A stretch of 9,684 bases of DNA from the NCBI GenBank assembly GCA_002309915.1, contig DBYT01000124.1, positions 2,811 through 12,494 of the forward strand, in the 5' to 3' direction. Source of the DNA: Bacteroidales bacterium UBA1179 (GTDB taxonomy: Bacteria > Bacteroidota > Bacteroidia > Bacteroidales > Bacteroidaceae). Shown in pieces: positions 1 to 5,258 of the stretch. The notes beneath the pieces were generated by a model that saw nothing but the letters and a program-made list of their open reading frames with translations, had not been told where the DNA came from and ran no database searches. Position 1 is the first letter of the stretch; each line of letters starts with the position of its first letter. The translations under genes and the position numbers were made by a program.

Positions 1-1419
1 CTCATAGGCGCCATACTCACGTGCATTGCGCAGTCATCGGCCGCACTTATGGCCATCACCATGGTGCTCTGCTCAACCGGCGCAATCTCCATATTCCAAG
101 GTATCGCACTGGTTATGGGTGAGAACATCGGTACCACACTGACAGCAAACCTGGCGGCAATGTCGGCCAACACACAGGCCCGCCGCGCTGCCATGGCTCA
201 CCTGCTGTTCAACGTATTCGGCGTAATCTGGGTACTCATCATATTCTTCCCGTTTGTACGTACCGTATGCCGAGTGGTTGGCATTGATGTTACGGCCGAT
301 ACCATTGACCCGGCCCGCCTCACCTTTGCCCTGGCCACGTTCCACTCAGCATTCAACGTAATAAATACATCGCTGCTGATAGGTTTCATACCACAACTGG
401 AGAAACTGGTCTGCTACATAATCAAGCCCGGCAAGACCGATGAGGAGGACGAATTCCGCCTGCAGTTCATACGCGGCGGTATCATGAAGACTCCGGAAAT
501 ATCGGTTCTGCAGGCCCAGAAGGAGATTGTAATATTCGGCGAGAAGATGCAGCACATGCTGCACATGGTAAAGGACCTCTACTCCACTACCGATGACCAG
601 GAGTTCCAGAAACTGTTTGAGCGCATAGAGAAGACCGAGGATGTCAGCGACCGCATGGAACAGGAAATCGGCAAGTATCTGGGTGATGTTGGTGATGCAC
701 ACCTGTCGGATGACACCAAGGAGAAGATCCGCGCCATGCTGCGTCAGATTGGCGAGTTGGAATCAATAGGTGACAGCTGCTTTGGCCTGGCCCGCATAAT
801 GCGCCGCAAGAAGGAAAACAAGATTACCTTCAATGATGAGCAGGAGGCCGGAGTTGAGCAGATGTTCTCACTTGTTGACCAGGCTCTTACACGTATGAAC
901 GAGCTTCTGGCCGGCCGCCGTGAGGATTATGACATCACAGCATCCGAGGAGCTTGAGAACAGCATCAACGGCTGCCGCAACCGCCTCAAGCAGTTGAACA
1001 TAAGCAATCTGGACCAGCATATTTACAGTTATGACAACGGCACCGTATTCTCAGACCTGATAAGTGAGTTTGAGAAGAACGGAGACTACATAATCAACGT
1101 GGTTGAGTCACGTCTGCGCGCCACCCGCAACGGAATCCGCTTCCAAGGCATTTACATTGACACAGACAGCAAGACCGTTTCGGTGGACGGAGAGCCTGTT
1201 TCATTCACCAAGACTGAATATGAACTGCTGAAGATGTTCATGATGAACCGCGGCAGGGTCTACTCACGTGAAGAGTTGTTACAGGCAATCTGGCCGAACG
1301 ATGTTGTGGTGAACACCAGAACCGTTGATGTAAACATAACCCGCATCCGCAAAAAGATAGAGCCCTACGCCGAGCACCTGACCACCCGCGCCGGATACGG
1401 CTACTCCTTCCAGGATTGA
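1..1419 (+). CDS. Na/Pi-cotransporter family protein with PhoU-like domain fused to a C-terminal OmpR/PhoB-type winged helix (5' partial)
   Basis: The frame is open from base 1, so the N-terminal part lies outside the window; the ATG at 49 is internal. The visible 472 residues begin in a membrane segment with the QSSAA motif, a form of the QSSSA repeat signature of Na/Pi cotransporters, followed by GENIGTT and further hydrophobic segments to about residue 140. Residues about 170-373 are helical and charged, with PhoU-like motifs (TEDVSD, ELESIGD, EFEKNGD). Residues about 378-472 are a complete OmpR/PhoB winged helix: a strand segment IRFQGIYID, FTKTEYELL, SREELLQAIWP, recognition helix RTVDVNITRIRKKI, and wing TTRAGYGYSF before the TGA stop. 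There is no receiver domain. The family imports phosphate with sodium at the inner membrane. Infer that the DNA-binding domain is cytoplasmic and membrane-tethered, perhaps reporting phosphate transport. Domain calls are secure; the joint function is unknown. Confidence 0.88.
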   Translation, partial: LIGAILTCIAQSSAALMAITMVLCSTGAISIFQGIALVMGENIGTTLTANLAAMSANTQARRAAMAHLLFNVFGVIWVLIIFFPFVRTVCRVVGIDVTADTIDPARLTFALATFHSAFNVINTSLLIGFIPQLEKLVCYIIKPGKTDEEDEFRLQFIRGGIMKTPEISVLQAQKEIVIFGEKMQHMLHMVKDLYSTTDDQEFQKLFERIEKTEDVSDRMEQEIGKYLGDVGDAHLSDDTKEKIRAMLRQIGELESIGDSCFGLARIMRRKKENKITFNDEQEAGVEQMFSLVDQALTRMNELLAGRREDYDITASEELENSINGCRNRLKQLNISNLDQHIYSYDNGTVFSDLISEFEKNGDYIINVVESRLRATRNGIRFQGIYIDTDSKTVSVDGEPVSFTKTEYELLKMFMMNRGRVYSREELLQAIWPNDVVVNTRTVDVNITRIRKKIEPYAEHLTTRAGYGYSFQD

Positions 1420-1446
1420 ATATCAATGGAGCTGCTGCTCTGACAT

Positions 1447-1478
1447 TATACCAAGAAATAGGTATCCATACATATACC
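1447..1478. promoter_or_regulatory. Cluster of TATACC/GGTAT half-sites upstream of the hemerythrin-LuxR gene
   Basis: TATACC (1447-1452), GGTAT (1461-1465) and TATACC (1473-1478) lie in alternating orientation. The first and second arms are 8 nt apart; the second and third form GGTAT-N8-ATACC. They sit just upstream of the -7 element at 1488, over the region where a -33 element would lie. Candidate operator, possibly for the LuxR-type protein encoded downstream; the binding protein is inferred only from position. Confidence 0.4.
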
Positions 1479-1487
1479 AAAAACACG

Positions 1488-1495
1488 TAATTTTG
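1488..1495 (+). promoter_or_regulatory. Bacteroidota -7 promoter element TAATTTTG
   Basis: Exact match to TAnnTTTG, followed by C as in many Bacteroidota promoters. Transcription would start near 1500, giving a 5' UTR of about 20 nt before the ATG at 1522. No clear TTTG is seen at -33; that region is occupied by the TATACC/GGTAT half-sites, which suggests an activator- or repressor-dependent promoter. Confidence 0.6.
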
Positions 1496-1521
1496 CATCG
1501 GATACTTAAAAATAGTGACAG

Positions 1522-2463
1522 ATGAAGAATGAATATACCCTTCAGGACAAGATGAGGGACCTGATTGATGACAACAATCTTATTCTTCTGGTTTTGAGCC
1601 GGTTCGGAATTCACTTTGGTTTCGGAGACAGCACAATAAACGATGTATGCCGTGAGAACAATGTTGACTGCCCCACCTTTCTGGCAGTAGCCAACCTGAT
1701 AGCCGGAAAAGATTATACCGGATACAGTGTATCATTACCCGCACTGATGGATTATCTTAAGCGCGCACATACCTATTTCAGTGAATTCATCCTGCCCGGT
1801 ATCCGCCGCAAACTGATTGAAGCCCTTAACTGCAACGATGTCAATGACGTCGCTTTCCTGATACTCAAATTCTATGATGACTACACCGTCGAGGTCCAGA
1901 ACCATATGAAGCATGAGAACGACGTGATATTCACCTACGTCGAGAAACTGCTGCACGGTCAGCCTACGGGACGTTTCAACATAGCCAAGTATTCTGTTGC
2001 CCATGACAACGGCTCGCAGAAACTTAAAGAGCTCAAGGATATTGTGATACGTCACTACCGCCAGCCCAATAACGATCAGCTCAACTCCGCCCTTTACGAC
2101 ATAATCAACTGCGAGAATGACCTTATTTCACACAGTGAGATTGAGGAGCGTCTGTTTGTTCCGGCAGTAATGAAACTGGAAAAGTCCGTATTGTCAGGTA
2201 ACGAACTCGAGCAGGCCAATCCCCCTGAATACAGCGCCGGCAGCATGGCAATACTCAGTGAACGTGAGAAAGATATAATCAAGTGCGTGGCCCGCGGAAT
2301 GTCCAACAAGGAGATAGCCGATACCCTATTCCTCTCTATCCACACTGTCACCACACACCGCCGCAATATAACCGCAAAACTGCAGATCCATTCTCCTGCC
2401 GGACTTACCATCTATGCCATCATGAACAATCTGGTGGACATATCCGACATCAATCTGCAATAG
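1522..2463 (+). CDS. Di-iron hemerythrin-like (YtfE/RIC-type) sensor fused to a LuxR-family HTH
   Basis: 313 residues. Residues about 5-60 resemble the short N-terminal domain of RIC/ScdA/YtfE proteins, but where YtfE has a Cys-Cys pair this protein reads HFGFGD, so those cysteines are missing. Residues about 75-220 form a four-helix HHE hemerythrin domain. H83, H128, E132, H161, H204 and E208 fall almost exactly where the di-iron ligands of E. coli YtfE lie (H84, H129, E133, H160, H204, E208). Residues about 243-300 are a LuxR/GerE HTH (LSEREKDIIKCVARGMSNKEIADTLF in outline: LSERE, GMSNKEIA, STHTV-like SIHTVTTHRRNI, KLQIHS). Family knowledge: RIC proteins act in nitrosative-stress and Fe-S/NO chemistry. 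Infer a cytoplasmic one-component regulator sensing NO, O2 or iron. It has its own promoter and is not obviously co-transcribed with the gene before it. Targets are unknown. Confidence 0.88.
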   Translation: MKNEYTLQDKMRDLIDDNNLILLVLSRFGIHFGFGDSTINDVCRENNVDCPTFLAVANLIAGKDYTGYSVSLPALMDYLKRAHTYFSEFILPGIRRKLIEALNCNDVNDVAFLILKFYDDYTVEVQNHMKHENDVIFTYVEKLLHGQPTGRFNIAKYSVAHDNGSQKLKELKDIVIRHYRQPNNDQLNSALYDIINCENDLISHSEIEERLFVPAVMKLEKSVLSGNELEQANPPEYSAGSMAILSEREKDIIKCVARGMSNKEIADTLFLSIHTVTTHRRNITAKLQIHSPAGLTIYAIMNNLVDISDINLQ

Positions 2464-2489
2464 GCGTCATTTGTATGGTTAATAAATAT

Positions 2490-2522
2490 CCCCGGAACCG
2501 CACGATTCAAACAGTTCCGGGG
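2490..2522. terminator. Hairpin between convergent genes
   Basis: A perfect 9-bp stem, CCCCGGAAC (2490-2498) with GTTCCGGGG (2514-2522), and a 15-nt loop. On the minus strand it is followed by the T-rich stretch ATATTTATTAA, so it more likely terminates the amtB/porin transcript. On the + strand there is no T-tract, but it lies 26 nt after the regulator stop codon and may work in both directions. Confidence 0.65.
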
Positions 2523-2526
2523 ACTC

Positions 2527-2559
2527 CTAAACTCAGGGGGACAAAACCCTGACGTTTAG
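2527..2559. terminator. Second convergent hairpin, overlapping the stop codon of the porin gene
   Basis: CTAAACTCAGGG (2527-2538) pairs with CCCTGA (2547-2552) and GTTTAG (2554-2559), with one bulged base at 2553 and an 8-nt loop: 12 base pairs. It includes the minus-strand TAA at 2556-2558. No T-tract follows on either strand, so it may be an RNA 3'-end stabiliser or part of a tandem terminator with the hairpin at 2490. Confidence 0.5.
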
Positions 2560-3248
2560 AATGAAATTCCAAAAACAAGGTATGCCATCTCGGCACATGG
2601 GTTGACTGTCAGTCCGGCCGATACCGGAAGACTGAAGTCCTCTGTTATGTCAATTGATTTTGCTGCACTAAGTGAAACATTGGTTACGGCAAATCCTTCG
2701 GTCCCGTACAGTATGCTCTCAAAGGGAACCATACCCAGTGTCGCAGTCCAGTCTGCACCACCAAAGCTGAACGGAGCGGCAAGCTCGCAGTACGAGCTGA
2801 ATGCGCTGCTGCCATCGGCCTTGTAATCGGCACCTGCAAAGTTTGTGTACCAACTGATTGATGCAAATCCAAAGTCATATCCGGCAAATGCTTCAAACAC
2901 ATGGTTAGTAGCACCCTTTCCATACTTGAAGTAACGTCCGTAAGGCTCATCACCGGTGCTGAACCAATAGTCTGTAACACCTACCGATGCTCCGGCTACC
3001 GAATAACTCAAGGTGATATCCAGTTCTTTGGTATCCAAGAAGTTGGCAACTCCGACCGATCCCCAAAGCGAGAGGTCAAATCCTGCAACGCTTATTCCTA
3101 GTGTGGGTTGAATTGCTGCATCTCCGCATTTAGCGCCTCTCCAAACGTACTCACTGACTACATCGGCTGCTACTGTTGTTTCAACTTCGGCACATACAGG
3201 TGCCATTGCTATCATCACTAATGCTACTATTGAGAAAATCTTTTTCAT
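2556..3248 (-). CDS. Predicted outer-membrane beta-barrel protein (TorF/Gcw_chp-like), last gene of the glnK-amtB operon
   Basis: 230 residues. Residues 1-20 are a Sec signal peptide (MKKIFSIVALVMIAM core, predicted cut after APVCA). The mature start reads SEYVWRGAKCGDAAIQPTLG, close to the S-x-Y-x-x-RG...QP pattern of the TorF/Gcw_chp putative porins, followed by alternating aromatic and glycine-rich strands. The protein ends in phenylalanine (VFGISF), the usual C-terminal signal for Bam insertion of beta-barrels. It begins 27 nt after the amtB stop on the same strand, with no terminator between, so it is most likely co-transcribed with amtB. Infer an outer-membrane route for ammonium, amines or another small nitrogen compound. 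The location is well supported; the substrate is a guess from context. Confidence 0.75.
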   Translation of the reverse strand: MKKIFSIVALVMIAMAPVCAEVETTVAADVVSEYVWRGAKCGDAAIQPTLGISVAGFDLSLWGSVGVANFLDTKELDITLSYSVAGASVGVTDYWFSTGDEPYGRYFKYGKGATNHVFEAFAGYDFGFASISWYTNFAGADYKADGSSAFSSYCELAAPFSFGGADWTATLGMVPFESILYGTEGFAVTNVSLSAAKSIDITEDFSLPVSAGLTVNPCAEMAYLVFGISF

Positions 3249-3275
3249 AATTGTAAGGTATTAAAATGTTGTGTT

Positions 3276-4520
3276 TCAGATGTTGTATGCTGTTTCTCCA
3301 TGCTCGTAGATATCCAGGCCTTCCTCCTCGACGCGGGCCTCAACGCGGATTCCGTGAACTTTCTTGAGAATTACGAATGTGAGCAGACCAAGTCCGAATG
3401 ACCATGCGCAGGTTACCAGTGATCCAAGAGCCTCAACACCCAGGAAGTGCCAGCCGCCACCGTAGAACAGGCCACCGTCAACTGCAAACATACCGGTCAT
3501 GAGAGTTCCAAGGATACCGCATACTCCGTGAACTGATACAGCGCCAACGGGATCATCAATCTTGCAGATCTTATCAATCAGGGCAACTGAACCAACCATT
3601 GCAACACCGCATACAGCACCGATTATTGCTGCACCACCTATTGATACAAGGTCGCAACCGGCTGTGATACCTACCAGACCTGCCAGAATGCCGTTGCATA
3701 CCAGTGAGAGTGAAGGCTTGCCATATACCAGCCATGTAAGGAACAGAACTGAAAGTCCGCCTGTGGCTGCAGCCATGTTGGTTGTGCACATTACATGAGA
3801 GATTGCGATAGCGTTCTCAGCACCCTCAGCTGCCAGCTGTGAACCGGGGTTGAAACCGAACCATCCGAACCAGAGGATGAATACGCCCAGGGCACCGAAG
3901 GTCAGGTTGTGACCGGGGATAGCGCGTGATTCGCCTGTCTTGGAATACTTACCGATACGCGGGCCAAGTGCCATAGCACCGGCAAGAGCAATCACACCAC
4001 CGCAAGAGTGAACAACGGTTGAACCGGCAAAATCATGGAAACCAAGCTCTGCGAGCCAGCCACCGCCCCATGTCCAGTGACCCTCGATAGGATAAATCAG
4101 GACTGAAATGATGATTGAAATAAGTACGTACATGGAGAACTTGGTGCGCTCAGCCATACCGCCAGATACGATTGTGGCAGCTGTGGCGCAGAATACAGTC
4201 TGGAATATCAGCGTGCACTCTGCAGGAACGTTTGAGTCACCAATGAATGACCAGTCAAAAAGGTGAAGACCACCGATAAATCCGTTGCCGCTTCCGTGCA
4301 TCAGACCGAAACCTATCATCCAGAAAAGGAATGATCCGACCATGAAATCAACGAAGTTCTTCATAAGTATGTTGGCTGTGTTCTTGGAACGGGTGAAACC
4401 TGCCTCAACCAGCGCGAAACCGGGCTGCATAAAGAACACAAGCATAGCTGCTAACAATACCCAGACTGTATCCAGTCCGCTTATACTACTTTCACTTACT
4501 GTTGTGATAATGTCTTCCAT
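3276..4520 (-). CDS. amtB: Ammonium transporter AmtB
   Basis: 414 residues, full length for an Amt family member, with about eleven hydrophobic segments and no obvious cleaved signal peptide. Residues that build the E. coli AmtB pore are present by motif alignment: F110 (F107 gate), W151 in HWTWGGGW (W148), D163 (D160), the twin histidines H171 and H331 (H168/H318), F223 (F215 gate) and S227 (S219). The cytoplasmic tail ends in GLDIYEHGETAY, the conserved Amt C-terminal segment that PII proteins dock against. It conducts ammonium/ammonia across the inner membrane when external levels are low. The start lies 22 nt after the glnK stop, and the porin follows after 27 nt, so the operon is glnK-amtB-porin, with the attenuator at 4935-5117 upstream. 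Confidence 0.97.
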   Translation of the reverse strand: MEDIITTVSESSISGLDTVWVLLAAMLVFFMQPGFALVEAGFTRSKNTANILMKNFVDFMVGSFLFWMIGFGLMHGSGNGFIGGLHLFDWSFIGDSNVPAECTLIFQTVFCATAATIVSGGMAERTKFSMYVLISIIISVLIYPIEGHWTWGGGWLAELGFHDFAGSTVVHSCGGVIALAGAMALGPRIGKYSKTGESRAIPGHNLTFGALGVFILWFGWFGFNPGSQLAAEGAENAIAISHVMCTTNMAAATGGLSVLFLTWLVYGKPSLSLVCNGILAGLVGITAGCDLVSIGGAAIIGAVCGVAMVGSVALIDKICKIDDPVGAVSVHGVCGILGTLMTGMFAVDGGLFYGGGWHFLGVEALGSLVTCAWSFGLGLLTFVILKKVHGIRVEARVEEEGLDIYEHGETAYNI

Positions 4521-4542
4521 AACTTGAATGATTTAATTGTTT

Positions 4543-4890
4543 TTACTTCTTGTCGGCCAACACTGTATCACCGTGTTCTCCGGTACGGATTGACCATGTG
4601 TCATCCACGGGACTTACAAAGATTCGTCCATCACCCACCTGACCGGTACGGGCAGCACCCATGATGGCATCGATAGCGGGCTGTACGAACTGATCACGGC
4701 AGATAATCGTAATCTCAATACGTGAGATGATGTCCGTGCTGTACATTACGCCACGGTAGATTCGGTCCTGACGAGCCTGACCGATAGCATGAACCTCAGC
4801 GTAAGAGAACCAGTTGATGTCAGCCTCAAAAAGTGCTTCCTTGACATCTTCAAACCGGGTTTTCCGGATGATTGCTTCAATTTTTTTCAT
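4543..4890 (-). CDS. glnK: PII nitrogen regulatory protein (GlnB/GlnK family)
   Basis: 115 residues. MKKIEAIIRKTRFEDVKEAL is a typical PII N-terminus, and TGQVGDGRIFVSPV followed by SIRTGEHGD carries the B-loop and C-loop nucleotide-binding signatures. In the T-loop, IYRGVMY holds Y50, matching the Tyr51 uridylylation site of E. coli GlnB. The loop is one residue shorter than E. coli GlnB (AIGQARQD against GFGRQKGH). Q38 can take the place of Gln39, which contacts Mg-ATP-2-oxoglutarate, while the Lys58 position is Arg57. PII trimers read 2-oxoglutarate and ATP/ADP and block AmtB when nitrogen is plentiful. It is the first structural gene of the glnK-amtB-porin operon; the glnK symbol rests on that linkage. 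Confidence 0.95.
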   Translation of the reverse strand: MKKIEAIIRKTRFEDVKEALFEADINWFSYAEVHAIGQARQDRIYRGVMYSTDIISRIEITIICRDQFVQPAIDAIMGAARTGQVGDGRIFVSPVDDTWSIRTGEHGDTVLADKK

Positions 4891-4934
4891 AGTGTTTGTT
4901 TTAAAAGGTTATTGGTAAAAACTTGATTTCGGAT

Positions 4935-4969
4935 AAAAAAAAAGACTGATCAATTAATGACCAGTCTTT
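4935..4969 (-). terminator. Rho-independent terminator (attenuator) between leader peptide 1 and glnK
   Basis: Read on the minus strand, AAAGACTGGTCA (4969-4958) pairs with TGATCAGTCTTT (4952-4941), all 12 positions pairing in RNA with one G-U, around a 5-nt loop. A run of nine T (4943-4935) overlaps its end: a textbook intrinsic terminator. It begins 28 nt after the leader-peptide stop and ends 44 nt before the glnK ATG, so transcription must pass it to reach glnK. It could also stop read-through from pyrG, after which I see no other terminator. The 5' arm can instead pair with leader bases 5016-5010. Confidence 0.9.
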
Positions 4970-4997
4970 AAATTGAACTCTCTATTTTCTACGATGT

Positions 4998-5117
4998 TTA
5001 GCTTACCTGCTGGTCAAAAAGTATAGCCATCGGAACCTGATTATTCTGGTTCTGATTATTCTGCTGCTGATTATTATTCAGCTGAACAGCGGTTATATTT
5101 TTAAGACCGATAAACAT
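4998..5117 (-). CDS. Gln/Asn-rich leader peptide 1 (39 aa), upstream of glnK-amtB
   Basis: Small ORF with ATG at 5117-5115 and TAA at 5000-4998. Of 39 residues, 9 are Gln (all CAG) and 9 are Asn (8 AAT, 1 AAC); 14 of the 16 residues at positions 12-27 are Q or N, with runs NNN, QQQ and NNQNQNNQ. It ends NNQVPMAILFDQQVS. An exact TAnnTTTG promoter lies about 30 nt upstream and a strong terminator 28 nt downstream, before glnK. Infer that translation is the sensor: slow decoding of Gln or Asn codons lets the RNA refold and glnK be transcribed, while fast decoding lets the terminator form. Bases of codons 34-36 (TGACCAG) are complementary to the terminator 5' arm. It could instead be an independent small protein, but composition and position favour a leader. 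Confidence 0.82.
   Translation of the reverse strand: MFIGLKNITAVQLNNNQQQNNQNQNNQVPMAILFDQQVS
5010..5016 (-). promoter_or_regulatory. Candidate antiterminator strand in leader 1
   Basis: On the transcript, UGACCAG (5016-5010, end of codon 34 through codon 36) is perfectly complementary over 7 bp to CUGGUCA (4964-4958) in the 5' arm of the terminator, with 45 nt looped out. Pairing would prevent the terminator. A ribosome stalled at Q27 (5039-5037) would leave these bases free; one at the stop codon (5000-4998) would cover them. Confidence 0.65.
5067..5081 (-). repeat. 15-nt motif shared by the two leader peptides (copy 1)
   Basis: The minus strand reads CTGAATAATAATCAG (Leu-Asn-Asn-Asn-Gln, codons 13-17). 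The identical 15 nt occurs in leader peptide 2 at 8875-8861, in the same codon phase. Confidence 0.9.
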
Positions 5118-5148
5118 AAAATCTGTCTGTTGTTTCTGATTTCTGCTG

Positions 5149-5156
5149 CAAAGGTA
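5149..5156 (-). promoter_or_regulatory. -7 promoter element TACCTTTG for leader 1 / glnK-amtB
   Basis: The minus strand reads TACCTTTG (5156-5149), an exact TAnnTTTG followed by CAGC. A TTTTG lies upstream at 5186-5182, a little farther (25 nt) than the usual -33 spacing. Transcription would start near 5143, about 25 nt before the leader-peptide ATG. The rest of the pyrG-leader gap (5157-5258) is AT-rich; I see no terminator for pyrG in it. Confidence 0.75.
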
Positions 5157-5258
5157 AGCACTATTTTGATACATTGTTCACCAAAACTGCAAAAATCTTA
5201 CTTATTTCTTTAAATTTTTCCAAATATCTTACAAATAGAAAGTGAATCTATCAAAATA

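Noticed and set aside
1426..1443. Mini-ORF M-E-L-L-L-stop overlapping a GAGC-N4-GCTC hairpin just after the Na/Pi gene, resembling a Leu leader.
   Set aside because: Five codons, a 4-bp stem without a T-tract, and it lies upstream of the promoter at 1488, so it would not be in the next gene's transcript. Probably chance.
2283..2552. Plus-strand 89-codon frame overlapping the LuxR HTH region and running into the convergent hairpins.
   Set aside because: It overlaps a conserved HTH in another frame, has Pro/His/Arg-rich composition typical of out-of-frame translation, and resembles no known protein.
5162..5258. Perfect 10-bp inverted repeat TATTTTGATA (5162-5171) / TATCAAAATA (5249-5258) in the pyrG-leader gap.
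   Set aside because: Pure A/T-rich arms 77 bp apart, no T-tract placement that would make a terminator; likely chance in AT-rich DNA.
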